The notes: generated by a model from the letters alone, not told the origin. Numbered from the stretch's first letter, positions 55,466 to 64,000 are shown. The stretch is DNA of 64,000 nt from Pseudacidovorax sp. NFM-22 (GCF_021401245.1 NZ_JACBFY010000014.1:1-64000), one strand, 5' to 3'. Made by a program: numbers and translations.

Positions 55466-57163
55466 TCACTTCTGCGGCTCGCAGGCCTTCTTGATGATCG
55501 CCGCGCGCATGTCGAACTCGGGCAGCACCCAGCGACGGAAGGCGGCCGCGGCGCGGGCCTGCGTCTCGCCGGCGCCGGGCGCCTGCTCGATGCGGGCCCA
55601 GGCCCAGGCCAGCAGCGTCACCATCACCAGCCGCAGGTAGTCGTCCGCCAGCTCGTAGGGCAGGCGCGGCTGGACATGGGCGGCCATGGCAATCTGGGTG
55701 GTCAGGTAGCGCAGTTGCGCCAGGCGGCGCTGGGCGTCGGCATCCACGTCACGCGAGGCGTCCAGTTCGTCGCGCAGCGCCAGAAGCGTGGCCGCAAAGC
55801 CGGCGCCGGCATCGGGCAGCACCTTGCGCACCAGCAGGTCGATGGCCTGGATCTCGTTGGTGCCCTCGTAGATCATGGTCACGCGGGCGTCGCGCAGGAT
55901 CTGCTCGATGCCCCATTCGCGCACATAGCCGTGGCCGCCGAAGACCTGCAGGCAGGCGCTGGCGCCGTCGAAGCCCTGCTGCGTGCAGGCGGCCTTGAGC
56001 ACCGGTGTGATGTAGCTGCACCACTGCTGCGCGGACTCCCGCGTCTTGGCATCTTCGGCATGGCGCGCCACATCCAGCTGCAGCGCGGTGCGGTAGGCGA
56101 TCAGCCGGCCGCCGTCGATCCAGGCCCGCTGCACGTCGAGCACGCGCGCCACAGCGGGATGCTCGGCGATCAGGCTGGGGCCGGCCGCGCGGTCGGCGCC
56201 CGGGGCCACCATCTGCCGGCGCTCCTGCGCATAGGCATGCGCCTTCTGCCAGGCGGCGTCCAGCAGGCCGATGCCCTGCAGCGCCACATGCAGGCGGGCC
56301 GCATTCATCATGACGAACATGGCGGCCAGGCCGCGGCCGGGCTCGCCCACCAGCCAGCCGGTGGCCTCGTCGAAGCGCATCACGCAGGTGGGGCTGCCGT
56401 GCAGGCCCATCTTCTCCTCGATGCGCTCGCACTGCACGGCGTTGCGCTGGCCGTCTTCGAGGACCTTGGGCACCAGCGCCAGCGACAGGCCCTTCGGCCC
56501 GGCCGGCGCGTCGGGCAGGCGGCACAGCACCAGGTGGACGATGTTGGGCGTGAGGTCGTGCTCGCCGCCCGAGATGAAGATCTTGGTGCCAGAGACCCGC
56601 ACGCTGCCGTCGGCCTGCGGCACGGCGCGGGTGCGCACCAGGCCCAGGTCGCTGCCGGCATGGGCCTCGGTCAGGCACATGGTGGCCAGCCATTCGCCGG
56701 TGGCGACCTTGCCCAGGTAGCGGGCCTTCAGGTCGTCGCTGGCATGGTGGCGGATGCATTCGTAGGCGCCATGCAGCAGGCCGGGCGCCATGGTGAAGCC
56801 GTGGTTGGCACCGGCCAGCCATTCGTAGAGCACGGCCTCCAGCACGGCGGGCAGGCCCTGGCCGCTGTCCTCGGCCGCGGCGGAGAGGCTGGGCCAGCCG
56901 CCCTCCACGAAGGCCTGGTAGGCGGCGGCGAAGCCGGGCGGGGTGCGGACCTGGCCGTCTTCGAGGCGGCAGCCGATCTCGTCGCCGTCGCGCTGCAGCG
57001 GGGCGATCACCTCGCCGACGAAGGTGGCGGCCTGCTCCAGCACCTGGGCCTGCAGGTCGGCATCGACCTCGGCGAAGGGAGCGAGCCGGGACAGCTGCTG
57101 GGAGGCACCGAGGACGGAGTCGAGAAGGAAGCGGACGTCTTCAGGGCGGGGGGCGTAATCCAT
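55466..57163 (-). CDS. Acyl-CoA dehydrogenase, long form
   Basis: 565 aa from the ATG at 57163. N-terminal helical domain, beta domain with MCLTEAHAGSDLG and FISGGEHDL, C-terminal helices with the catalytic-site segment YEGTNEIQAIDLL, then an extra C-terminal domain of the PF12806 type. Long forms of this kind act on aryl- or short-chain acyl-CoAs. In this cluster it could oxidise a hydroxycinnamate-derived (for example dihydro) acyl-CoA; this is inferred from context. A frame open further upstream (to 57259) adds residues unlike the family. Confidence 0.9.
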   Translation of the reverse strand: MDYAPRPEDVRFLLDSVLGASQQLSRLAPFAEVDADLQAQVLEQAATFVGEVIAPLQRDGDEIGCRLEDGQVRTPPGFAAAYQAFVEGGWPSLSAAAEDSGQGLPAVLEAVLYEWLAGANHGFTMAPGLLHGAYECIRHHASDDLKARYLGKVATGEWLATMCLTEAHAGSDLGLVRTRAVPQADGSVRVSGTKIFISGGEHDLTPNIVHLVLCRLPDAPAGPKGLSLALVPKVLEDGQRNAVQCERIEEKMGLHGSPTCVMRFDEATGWLVGEPGRGLAAMFVMMNAARLHVALQGIGLLDAAWQKAHAYAQERRQMVAPGADRAAGPSLIAEHPAVARVLDVQRAWIDGGRLIAYRTALQLDVARHAEDAKTRESAQQWCSYITPVLKAACTQQGFDGASACLQVFGGHGYVREWGIEQILRDARVTMIYEGTNEIQAIDLLVRKVLPDAGAGFAATLLALRDELDASRDVDADAQRRLAQLRYLTTQIAMAAHVQPRLPYELADDYLRLVMVTLLAWAWARIEQAPGAGETQARAAAAFRRWVLPEFDMRAAIIKKACEPQK

Positions 57164-57180
57164 GGCAAACGGGCAGGAAG

Positions 57181-58875
57181 TCAGGGCGCGACGCAGGCGA
57201 AGCTGGTCGCGCGTTCGGTGTCGCCGCCGCGGAAGCGGGCGACGGCGGGATAGGGGCACAGGGGCCGGGTGCGGTCGGGCGCCCAGCTGGCGGGCACCTC
57301 GGGGTTGGGCTGCGGCGAGCCGGGCCCGCGGGCCTCGGCCAGCACCTGCTCGGGCGCGTGGCCGCCCTCGACCCAGTCGACCAGTGCCGTGAGCATGTCG
57401 AACTGGTCGGTCGAGGGGCCGCCGCTGCAGTGGTTCATGCCGGGCACCGGGAAGTAGCGCACGAATTCGCCGGCACGGCCGGCGTGCGTGGCCTGCAGGC
57501 GCTCGTACCAGGCGGCGGTGTCGTCAGACGAGAACACGCCGTCGCCCGTGCCGTGGTAGACGATCATGCGGCCGCCCCGGGCCCGCAGCGACTGCAGGCG
57601 CTCGGCGTTGGGCGGCGTCATGAAGGCCATGGCGGATTCGTCGTAGGGCGCCTGCGTCGCGTCGATGCGGGGCGCATCGCGGTCCATGTCGAAGCCGAGT
57701 GCGAAGGCCATGCCCTGCGGCCGGTCGGCCATCGGCGGTGTGCTGAAGATGAAGGCCACGGCGCCGGCATCGCGGGTGGCGGGGCTGGCCAGCTTCCATT
57801 CGCGCCAGTTGGCGCCCGAGACGCCGGGGTCGAAGGGGAAGCTGCTGTAGATCTGGCGGCCATTGCTGTCGCGGGCGCCTGCGAAGACGCGGGCCAGCGC
57901 CATCTTCTGCGCCGGATCCAGGCAGCTGTCCTGCCGGCCCGCGGTGCAGGTGGGCACGTCGCGGCCCAGGTTGAAGCGGGCCTGGCAGGACTTGACGTCG
58001 CCGACGATGCCGTCGGTCAGGCCGTCGAGCATGTCGCAGCGCGCCAGCACGGCGCGCGAGAGGGTCTGCAACTGGCCGGGCGTGAAAGCCGTCTGCAGGT
58101 CGGGCTCACCCTGGGGCGTCTTGGCCGTGGCGAGCGGCGCGTACTGCTGGGCGCCGTAGAGCTGGGCCACGGCCGCGCGCGGCAGGTGGAAGCCGGGGTT
58201 GCCGGCCAGCACGCCGTCGAAGGCCTGGGGCAGGCGCGAGGCCGCCACCATGGCGTGGCGCCCGCCGTTGGAGCAGCCCGCGATGTAGGAGCGGTCGGCC
58301 GGTCGCCCATAGGCCTGTGCGACGAGCTGCTTGGCCACGGGCGTGAGCTGGGCCACGGCGCTGTAGCCGTAGTCGCGCCGCGCCTGCGGATCGAGGCCGA
58401 AGCGCGGGTTGGGCGCGGGATGGCCGGCGTCGCTGCTGACCACCGCGAAGCCCATCGACAGCGCATTGGTGTGCGGCCCGCCGCCGCCGATGCCGCCCAG
58501 CGCCGGCACGACCACGCCGTCCAGCCCGCCGTTGGCCTGGAACAGGAAGCGGCCATTCCAGGCCTGCGGCAGCCGCAGCTCGAAGCCGATGGCGTAGCGC
58601 TGGCCGTCCACCGTGCTGGTGCGCTCGGCCATGCGGCCCTGCACCAGGCAGTGGGCGGGCGCCTGTTCGCTGCCACCGCGCACCGCCACCGGGCCGGCCG
58701 GCACGCTGCGCACGGCTGTGAACACCACGCCCGGCGCGGCTTCGAGCCCTTCGCAGGTGTGCAGTTCGCCGGGGCGCGCGGCCTTCATGGCCGTGGCCGC
58801 GTCGGGCGGACGCGAGCCGCAGGCCGCAAGCAGGGCGATGGCGCCGCCGAGGGCGGCAAGGCGGAAGGTGTTCAT
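57181..58875 (-). CDS. Tannase/feruloyl esterase family lipoprotein, copy 1
   Basis: 564 aa. Signal with lipobox LAAC (Cys about 19), so a lipoprotein of the envelope. The tannase family's CS-D-HC arrangement is visible: GCSNGGRHAM holds the Cys-Ser nucleophile pair and PGMNHCSGG the His-Cys pair, whose cysteines should form a disulfide across the active site. Substrate-side blocks include NGRFLFQANGGLDG. It should split esters of hydroxycinnamic or gallic acid. It is about 40% longer than simple alpha/beta hydrolases because of the family lid domain. Preceded by a strong stem-loop (58896-58928). Confidence 0.9.
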   Translation of the reverse strand: MNTFRLAALGGAIALLAACGSRPPDAATAMKAARPGELHTCEGLEAAPGVVFTAVRSVPAGPVAVRGGSEQAPAHCLVQGRMAERTSTVDGQRYAIGFELRLPQAWNGRFLFQANGGLDGVVVPALGGIGGGGPHTNALSMGFAVVSSDAGHPAPNPRFGLDPQARRDYGYSAVAQLTPVAKQLVAQAYGRPADRSYIAGCSNGGRHAMVAASRLPQAFDGVLAGNPGFHLPRAAVAQLYGAQQYAPLATAKTPQGEPDLQTAFTPGQLQTLSRAVLARCDMLDGLTDGIVGDVKSCQARFNLGRDVPTCTAGRQDSCLDPAQKMALARVFAGARDSNGRQIYSSFPFDPGVSGANWREWKLASPATRDAGAVAFIFSTPPMADRPQGMAFALGFDMDRDAPRIDATQAPYDESAMAFMTPPNAERLQSLRARGGRMIVYHGTGDGVFSSDDTAAWYERLQATHAGRAGEFVRYFPVPGMNHCSGGPSTDQFDMLTALVDWVEGGHAPEQVLAEARGPGSPQPNPEVPASWAPDRTRPLCPYPAVARFRGGDTERATSFACVAP

Positions 58876-58895
58876 GATCGGGGTCTCGCAAACGG

Positions 58896-58928
58896 CGCGA
58901 AGCCGGCATCGTAAGAGCCGGCTTCGCG
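58896..58928 (-). terminator. Intercistronic stem-loop between the Bug and esterase genes
   Basis: CGCGAAGCCGGC (58896-58907) and GCCGGCTTCGCG (58917-58928), a perfect 12-bp stem with a nine-base loop. On the minus strand it follows the Bug gene stop; only CCGTTTG comes after, so it is a partial terminator or RNA-processing site at best. Confidence 0.4.
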
Positions 58929-58947
58929 ATCGGTCAGCCTGGGGCGA

Positions 58948-59934
58948 TCAGGACTCTGCCGTAAAGCCGATCTGCTTGACCAGGGGGCCCCAGCGCTCGA
59001 ACTCCGCCTTCTGGTCGGCCGCCATGTCCTGCGCCGTGGTGCCGTGGGCCACCAGGCCCACGAGCGCCAGCGAGTCGATCACCGCCTTGTCCTTCAGGGC
59101 TGCGTTGATCGCGGCATTGGCCGAGGCCAGCACGGCCGCGGGCGTCTTGGCAGGCGCGTAGAAGCCGAACCATTCCTCCGAGGTCACGTCCGGGTAGCCC
59201 AGCTCGGTGAAAGTGGGCACGTCGGGCAGGTAGGGCGAGCGCTTCTTGCCCGAGGTGGCCAGCACGCGCACGCGGCCGTTCTTCATGTACTGCAGGTAGT
59301 CGCCGCTGGGGTTCATGGCCGCGGCGATCTGGCCGCCCACCAGGTCGGTGATGCTGGGCACGGTGCCGCGGTAGGGCACGTGCTTCAGTTCCACGCCCGA
59401 GCGCATGCCCAGCAGCGCGCCCAGCAGGTGCGGCATGGAGCCGGCACCGGGCGAGCCGTAGCTGGCCTGCGCCGGGTTGGCCTTGGCCCAGGCGAGGAAG
59501 TCCTTCAGCGTCTTCACCTCGGCCGGCACCGCCGGGCCCACGGCCAGGCCGTGGAACATGATGGCGCCGATGGAGACGGGCGTGACGTCCTCGGGCTTGT
59601 AGGTCAGCTTGGGGTAGATGTACGGATACACCGCGATGGCCGATACCGGCGCCAGCGTGAGCACCGAGCCGTCCGGCGGCGAGTTCTTCAGCGTCTCGAC
59701 CGCGATGCGGCCGCCGGCGCCCGGCTTGTTCTCGACATAGGCGCCCTTGGCATAGGCGGTGCCGGCGATCTTCTCGGCCACGCGGCGGGCGACGGTGTCA
59801 CCGGCGCTGCCGGCCGGGAAGCCGTACATGATCTTGACCTGCTCGATGGCCTGGGCGAAGGCCGACAGGGGCGACAGGGCGCCCATGGCGGCCGCGCCGC
59901 CGAGGGTGTGGAGGAATTGACGACGATGTTGCAT
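58948..59934 (-). CDS. Bug-family periplasmic solute-binding protein, copy 2
   Basis: 328 aa from the ATG at 59934. A twin-arginine-like start (HRRQFLHTLGG) with a signal ending AFAQA, then the Bug fold: VKIMYGFPAGSAGDTVARRV, VENKPGAGGRIAVETLK, HVPYRGTVPSITDLV. It lies between two feruloyl esterase genes, so it may capture the released hydroxycinnamate or a related acid for uptake. TctA/TctB transporter partners are not in the window. It is clearly different in sequence from the other Bug protein (37691-38677). Confidence 0.92.
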   Translation of the reverse strand: MQHRRQFLHTLGGAAAMGALSPLSAFAQAIEQVKIMYGFPAGSAGDTVARRVAEKIAGTAYAKGAYVENKPGAGGRIAVETLKNSPPDGSVLTLAPVSAIAVYPYIYPKLTYKPEDVTPVSIGAIMFHGLAVGPAVPAEVKTLKDFLAWAKANPAQASYGSPGAGSMPHLLGALLGMRSGVELKHVPYRGTVPSITDLVGGQIAAAMNPSGDYLQYMKNGRVRVLATSGKKRSPYLPDVPTFTELGYPDVTSEEWFGFYAPAKTPAAVLASANAAINAALKDKAVIDSLALVGLVAHGTTAQDMAADQKAEFERWGPLVKQIGFTAES

Positions 59935-59968
59935 GGATGTCTCCGGAGAGCGAAGGAAGAAAACGGGG

Positions 59969-61783
59969 TCAGCGGCAGCTGAAGTTGGCTGCGTCCTCCA
60001 GGCTGCCCGTGCCGTTGTAGCGGGCAACCTTCGGATAGGGGCACAGCGGACGGGTGCGGGTGGCGGACCAGGTGGCCGGCAGGTCGGCATTGACGCCGCC
60101 GGCATTGCCGGTGCCGCGAGCGCTGGCCACCACGCGGTCGGGGGCCTGGCCTTGCTCCACCCACTTGACCAGGGCGCTGAGCATGTCGAACTGGTCGGTG
60201 GCCGGGCCGCCCGAGCAATGGTTCATGCCGGGGATCAGGTACAGCCGCGCGAAATTGGAGGCGTCGCCGCCGTTGTCCTTTTGCAGTTGCTGGTACCAGT
60301 CGACCGAGTCGTCGCTGGAGAAGATCGGGTCGGCCGTGCCGTGGTAGACCATCAGCTTGGCGCCGCGCTTCTTCAGGGCCGGCAGCTTGCCGTAGTTGGG
60401 CGGGGTCATGAAGGACATCGCACTCTCGGCATAAATGCCGGAGGTGGCGTTCACCTTGCTCAGCATGGTGTCCAGGTTGCCCGTCAGCGCAAAGCTCGGT
60501 CCATTGAAGGTGCTCGCGTCCTCGGGTGGCGACTGGAAGACCAGACCGACGGCACCCGTGTCAAGCAGGGTCGGGAAGACGAACTTCCACAGTGCCCAGC
60601 CGCCCGTGTCCAGGCCGGCGTCATACGGGAAGCTGTTGTAGATCCGCTTGCCGCTGGGCGTCGACGCACCGCCCTTGAACAGCTTGTCGATCTTGGACTT
60701 CTGGTCAGCGCTGAGGCAGGTGCCGTTGCGCGTGGTCGCACAGGTGGGCACATCGCGGTTGATGTCGAACGCGGCCTGGCAGGCCGCGTTGTCCTGCACC
60801 ATGCCGTCGGCGGCGCCGTCCAGCCCGTCGCATTGGGCGAGCACTGCCTTGGTGACCAGTGTGCGCTCGGCCTGCGTGAAACCGCTGCCCAGATCGCCAG
60901 GCGTGGTGGCCAGCGTGTTGTAGGTCTGGGCGCCTGCGATGTTGGCGGTGGCGGCCAGGGGAAGGCGCGTGCCCGGATCGCCGGCCAGGATGCCGTCGTA
61001 CTGGTCCGCGTAGCGGGACGCCGCGACCATGGCATGCCGGCCGCCGTTGGAACAGCCGCCGAAGTAGGAACGCTCCGGGCCCTTGCCGTAGGCGGTCTGG
61101 ATGGCGCTCTTGGCCATGGGCGTGAGCTTGGCCACGGCCTGGTAGCCATAGTCGAGGCGGGCTTGCGGATCGATGCCGAAATTCGCGCCCATCGCGGCGG
61201 TATGACCCGCGTCGGAGCTGATCACGGCGAAGCCCATCTTGAGCGCATTGCTGAGACCGCCGCCGCCCCCTACGTCACCAGTGGCCGTGGCGACGCTGCC
61301 GTCCAGGCCGCCGTTGGCCTGATAGAAGAAGCGGCCGTTCCAGCTGGTGGGCAGGCGCATTTCGAAGCCGATGGCGTAGCTCTTGCCGTCGACGCTGCTC
61401 GTGCGGGGGAACATGTTGCCCGTCAGACGGCAATGTTCCGGCACGTCGGTGCCTGCGACCTTGAGCGCGCCAGCCGCGACCACCGTGGCCGCGGTGATGG
61501 TGGTGTTGGCGTAGGTGAAACGTGTGGCGAGATCGGTGCAGGAGGTCAGCGTGGCGCCGGTGGCCGGCGACAGCTGCGGAATGGTCTCGACCGCCGGGGC
61601 CGGCGCGGGTGCCGGGGCGGGCGCAGGTGCTGGCGCGGGCTGGTTGGCCGCGATCAGCGCCGCCGCCAGCGCGGCGTTCTGGTTGTTGTCGTTGCCCGAG
61701 CCGCCGCAGGCCGCCAGCAGCGCGAGGGGTGCGGCCGCCGCCAGGGCGCGCAACGCGAAAGTCTTGCCGTCTTCCTTCTTCAT
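59969..61783 (-). CDS. Tannase/feruloyl esterase family lipoprotein, copy 2
   Basis: 604 aa from the ATG at 61783, with GGAG upstream. Lipobox LAAC (Cys about 26), then a polar linker with an alternating Ala-Pro run (about residues 50-64) that sets the enzyme away from the membrane. The catalytic CS-D-HC set is present: GGCSNGGRHAM and PGMNHCSGG. It is a clear paralogue of the copy at 57181-58875, with the same order of blocks (NGRFFYQANGGLDG, AESAMSFMTPPN, FSSDDSVDWY). The frame is open to 61822, but the added residues lack a signal. Confidence 0.9.
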   Translation of the reverse strand: MKKEDGKTFALRALAAAAPLALLAACGGSGNDNNQNAALAAALIAANQPAPAPAPAPAPAPAPAVETIPQLSPATGATLTSCTDLATRFTYANTTITAATVVAAGALKVAGTDVPEHCRLTGNMFPRTSSVDGKSYAIGFEMRLPTSWNGRFFYQANGGLDGSVATATGDVGGGGGLSNALKMGFAVISSDAGHTAAMGANFGIDPQARLDYGYQAVAKLTPMAKSAIQTAYGKGPERSYFGGCSNGGRHAMVAASRYADQYDGILAGDPGTRLPLAATANIAGAQTYNTLATTPGDLGSGFTQAERTLVTKAVLAQCDGLDGAADGMVQDNAACQAAFDINRDVPTCATTRNGTCLSADQKSKIDKLFKGGASTPSGKRIYNSFPYDAGLDTGGWALWKFVFPTLLDTGAVGLVFQSPPEDASTFNGPSFALTGNLDTMLSKVNATSGIYAESAMSFMTPPNYGKLPALKKRGAKLMVYHGTADPIFSSDDSVDWYQQLQKDNGGDASNFARLYLIPGMNHCSGGPATDQFDMLSALVKWVEQGQAPDRVVASARGTGNAGGVNADLPATWSATRTRPLCPYPKVARYNGTGSLEDAANFSCR

Positions 61784-61828
61784 GGTTTGTCTCCGTGGTG
61801 GTTCTTCGTGAAGGTCTCGCACAAGGAA

Positions 61829-61850
61829 GGAGCGGCCCCTCGGCCGCTCC
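61829..61850 (-). terminator. Intercistronic stem-loop between the SDR and esterase genes
   Basis: GGAGCGGCC (61829-61837), loop CCTC, GGCCGCTCC (61842-61850): a perfect 9-bp stem. On the minus strand it follows the SDR stop and is followed by TTCCTTG, a weak U tract. It may set a lower dose of the downstream esterase message. Confidence 0.4.
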
Positions 61851-61856
61851 GGGGGG

Positions 61857-62621
61857 TCAGCGCGGCGCCATGCGCAGCGCGCCGTCCAGCCGGATCACCT
61901 CGCCATTGAGGTGGCCGTTGGTCACGATGTGGCAGGCCAGCTCGGCGAATTCCGAGGGCTTGCCCAGACGGGGGGGGAAGGGAATGGCGGCGGCCAGCGA
62001 TTGCTGCACCGGCTCGGGCAGCTCCAGCAGCAGCGGCGTCGCGAAGATGCCGGGCGCCACGGTGCACACGCGGATGCCGTGCTGCGCCAGGTCGCGCGCC
62101 ATCGGCAGCGTCATGCCGACCAGGCCGCCCTTGGAGGCGCTGTAGGCCTGCTGGCCCACCTGGCCATCGAAGGCGGCCACCGAGGCGGTGAACATCATCA
62201 CGCCGCGCTCGCCGCCGTCCAGCGTTTCGAGTCTGGCGCAGCGGGCCGCGAAGAGGCGGCTCACGTTGTAGGTGCCGATCAGGTTGACCTGGATGACGCG
62301 GGCGAAGTCTTCCAGCGGCGCGGCGCTGCCGTCCTTGCCGACGATGCGCTTCGCGCTGCCGATGCCGGCCACGTTCATCAGGATGCGGGCGGGGCCGTGC
62401 GCCTCGGCCGCGGCGCTCAGGGCGGCCTCGACGCTCGCCGTGTCGGTGATGTCGCAGGCGAAGGCCGCGCCGCCGATGTCGGCCGCGACCTTCTTCGCCT
62501 GGTCGAGGTTGCGGTCGAGCACCGCCACCTTGGCGCCCAGACGGGCGAGTTCGCGGGCGGTGGCTTCGCCCAGGCCGGAGGCGCCACCGGTGACCAGCGC
62601 GCTTTGTCCTTCGATCTTCAT
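61857..62621 (-). CDS. Short-chain dehydrogenase (3-hydroxyacyl-CoA dehydrogenase-like)
   Basis: 254 aa. TGGASGLGEATARELARLG cofactor loop, VLDRNLDQAKKVA with an Asp after strand 2 (favours NAD), FTASVAAFDGQVGQQAYSASKGG with catalytic Ser, Tyr and Lys, and VAPGIFATPLL. Resembles the type-10 17-beta-hydroxysteroid/3-hydroxyacyl-CoA dehydrogenases. Next to the ligase gene it would fit the oxidation step of a beta-oxidative side-chain cut of feruloyl-CoA; inferred. Confidence 0.88.
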   Translation of the reverse strand: MKIEGQSALVTGGASGLGEATARELARLGAKVAVLDRNLDQAKKVAADIGGAAFACDITDTASVEAALSAAAEAHGPARILMNVAGIGSAKRIVGKDGSAAPLEDFARVIQVNLIGTYNVSRLFAARCARLETLDGGERGVMMFTASVAAFDGQVGQQAYSASKGGLVGMTLPMARDLAQHGIRVCTVAPGIFATPLLLELPEPVQQSLAAAIPFPPRLGKPSEFAELACHIVTNGHLNGEVIRLDGALRMAPR

Positions 62622-62644
62622 GGGTTCATCTCCTTGGTTTCTTG

Positions 62645-62757
62645 CTCCTTCCCCCTCTGGGGAAAGGTGGGGATGGGGGCGTTCGGCGGTAGATGGCCTG
62701 CTGCTCGACGACCGCCGCAGGCCCCCACCCCCGCCCTCCCCCAGCGGGGGAGGGAGC
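62645..62757. repeat. Intergenic GC-rich palindromic repeat
   Basis: Contains TTCCCC-ctct-GGGGAA, an imperfect long-range pair (GGTGGGGATGGGGGC with GCCCCCACCCCCGCC) and CCCTCCCCC-AGC-GGGGGAGGG (62734-62754). It fills the space between the ligase stop and the SDR start, and shares C/G-run arms with the element at 28881-28910. Confidence 0.45.
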
Positions 62758-62763
62758 CAATGG

Positions 62764-64000
62764 CTACTGCCACTGGGGCTTGATGGTGAACGGCAGCGTG
62801 TCGGCGTGCAGGGCCTGCACCGCGTCGTCGCGGTGCTTGAGCACGGCGCGCTGGTTGATCGAGCCCTTGTCGGTGATCTCGCCCTTGTCGATGGAGGGCG
62901 GCTCGGCCACCAGCGCGGCGCGGGCGATGCGGTTGGCGCTGCCCGTGGCGTCGCCCGCCAGGCGGTCGATCACCTTCTGAAAGTGCAGTTGAACCTCCGG
63001 ATGCTCCAGCACCGACTTCAGCGGCACGTCGCCTGGCAGCGAGGGCGCCAGCTCGCGCACCGCCTGGGTCGGGAAGATCAGCGCGCCCACTTCCTTCAGG
63101 TTGATGCCGGTGAGCACCACGTCCTGCACATAGGGCGCGCCGAAGGCGATCACCTTGGCGCGCAGCGGACCGACGCTCACGAAGGTGCCGGTGGCCAGCT
63201 TGAAGTCCTCGGCGATGCGGCCGTCGAAGCGCAGGCCCAGGTGGATGTTGTCGGGGTCGATCCAGGCGACGGCGTCGCCGGTCTTGAAGAAGCCTTCCTC
63301 GTCGAAGGCCTCGTGCGTGGCTTCGGGCATGCGCCAGTAGCCGGGCGTGACGTTGGGGCCGCGGTAGCGGATCTCGACCTTGCCGTCGGTGGGCACCAGC
63401 TTGATCTCCATGCCCGCGCAGGGCAGGCCCAGGTCGCCCGTGCGCACTTCGGGCCGGGTGATGTACAGGCCGAAGGGGCCGGACTCGGTCATGCCCAGGC
63501 CGGTGCCCATCACCAGGCGCTCGCCGATCTCGGCCTCCTGCAGGCGGTGCAGCTGATCCCACACGGCCTGGGGCAGGGCCGCGCCGGCGTAGAAGAACAT
63601 GCGGCAGCGCGACAGCAGCTTCTTGCGCAGCGCCGGGTCTTCCTCCATCGCGTTGGCGATGTACTCGAAGCCGGTGGGCACGTTGAAGTAGACGGTGGGC
63701 GCGATCTCGCGCAGGTTGCGCAGCGTCTCGGCGATGCCGCCCGGCGTGGGCTTGCCGTCGTCGATGTAGAGCGTGCCGCCGTTGTCCAGCACGATGCCGA
63801 CGTTGTGGTTGCCGCCGAAGGTGTGGTTCCAGGGCAGCCAGTCGATCAGCACCGGCGGCTCCTCGCCCAGCGCAGGAATGGAGGCACGCAGCTGCTGCTG
63901 GTTGGCGCACCACATGCGGTGGGTGTTGATGACCGCCTTGGGGTTCTTCGTGGAGCCCGAGGTGAACAGGAACTTGGTGATGGTGCCCGGGTGCGTGCCG
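62764..64000 (-). CDS. Feruloyl-CoA synthetase-like acyl-CoA ligase (5' end outside window)
   Basis: About 411 C-terminal residues of an AMP-forming ligase that runs off the right end. The P-loop TSGSTKNPKAV is complete near the window edge, followed by DWLPWNHTFGGNHN, which is characteristic of feruloyl-CoA synthases, then GTGLGMTESGP and a TGDAVAW hinge region. Such enzymes make feruloyl- or coumaroyl-CoA from the free acid with ATP. It is the first visible gene of the minus-strand cluster. The C-terminal end QWQ with TIKPQWQ has no extra domain. Fcs identity rests on the motif and the neighbours. Confidence 0.85.
   Translation of the reverse strand, partial: GTHPGTITKFLFTSGSTKNPKAVINTHRMWCANQQQLRASIPALGEEPPVLIDWLPWNHTFGGNHNVGIVLDNGGTLYIDDGKPTPGGIAETLRNLREIAPTVYFNVPTGFEYIANAMEEDPALRKKLLSRCRMFFYAGAALPQAVWDQLHRLQEAEIGERLVMGTGLGMTESGPFGLYITRPEVRTGDLGLPCAGMEIKLVPTDGKVEIRYRGPNVTPGYWRMPEATHEAFDEEGFFKTGDAVAWIDPDNIHLGLRFDGRIAEDFKLATGTFVSVGPLRAKVIAFGAPYVQDVVLTGINLKEVGALIFPTQAVRELAPSLPGDVPLKSVLEHPEVQLHFQKVIDRLAGDATGSANRIARAALVAEPPSIDKGEITDKGSINQRAVLKHRDDAVQALHADTLPFTIKPQWQ

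Noticed and set aside
61575..61635. Short tandem repeat that could be read as a micro-array or CRISPR-like unit
   Set aside because: It encodes the alternating Ala-Pro linker of the esterase lipoprotein; there are no spacers or palindromic repeats.

Overview
The window is high-GC, densely coded DNA with proteobacterial, almost certainly betaproteobacterial (Burkholderiales, Comamonadaceae-like) character. The evidence is the gene content: two orphan Bug-type periplasmic binding proteins, a pcaIJF cluster with a divergent IclR regulator, DUF1841 and DUF2164 proteins, a large secreted alpha-2-macroglobulin, and GC-rich dispersed intergenic palindromes of a type common in that family. No rRNA, tRNA, insertion sequence, CRISPR array or prophage was seen. 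Genus is not resolved.

Layout. 1-2361: end of an acyl-CoA dehydrogenase, a nitronate monooxygenase, and an acyltransferase-3 membrane protein that overlaps it. 2365-5189: an IclR regulator divergent from two tandem, divergent shikimate-dehydrogenase-like genes, closed by a clear intrinsic terminator. 5630-26732: one co-directional type VI secretion (T6SS) locus in the order tssH, tssB, tssC, hcp, tssJ, tssK, a cysteine-ladder beta-helix gene, tssL (OmpA form), tssM, tagF, an FHA-like gene, tssE, tssF, tssG, tssA, and a membrane/coiled-coil gene. It has no vgrG, PAAR or recognisable effector. 26791-35249 (minus): alpha-2-macroglobulin, DUF2164, RlhA-like U32 protein. 35414-39160: OpgC-like membrane protein, SGNH hydrolase, Bug protein, DUF1841. 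39252-41412: a translationally coupled PAP2 phosphatase, acyl carrier protein and ketosynthase. 41428-44481: a GGDEF/EAL protein. 44636-48178: IclR regulator divergent from pcaI-pcaJ-pcaF, with a near-perfect operator palindrome. 48179-53031: a small membrane protein, then a TRAP-type binding protein coupled to a second GGDEF/EAL protein. 53172-54774: TSUP permease and an SDR. 54952-64000 (minus): a probable hydroxycinnamate-ester catabolic cluster (feruloyl-CoA synthetase-like ligase, SDR, two tannase/feruloyl esterase lipoproteins, Bug protein, acyl-CoA dehydrogenase, MarR regulator), truncated by the window end.

How the parts fit. The esterase/ligase cluster would release hydroxycinnamates from plant esters, activate them to CoA thioesters and start side-chain shortening. 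The resulting protocatechuate would drain through the beta-ketoadipate pathway, whose last two steps are pcaIJ and pcaF here. Two IclR regulators share a GTTCG half-site. The best candidates for undescribed biology are the binding-protein/cyclic-di-GMP pair with its 38-base inverted repeat, the two accessory T6SS proteins of unknown role, and the PAP2-ACP-ketosynthase operon.
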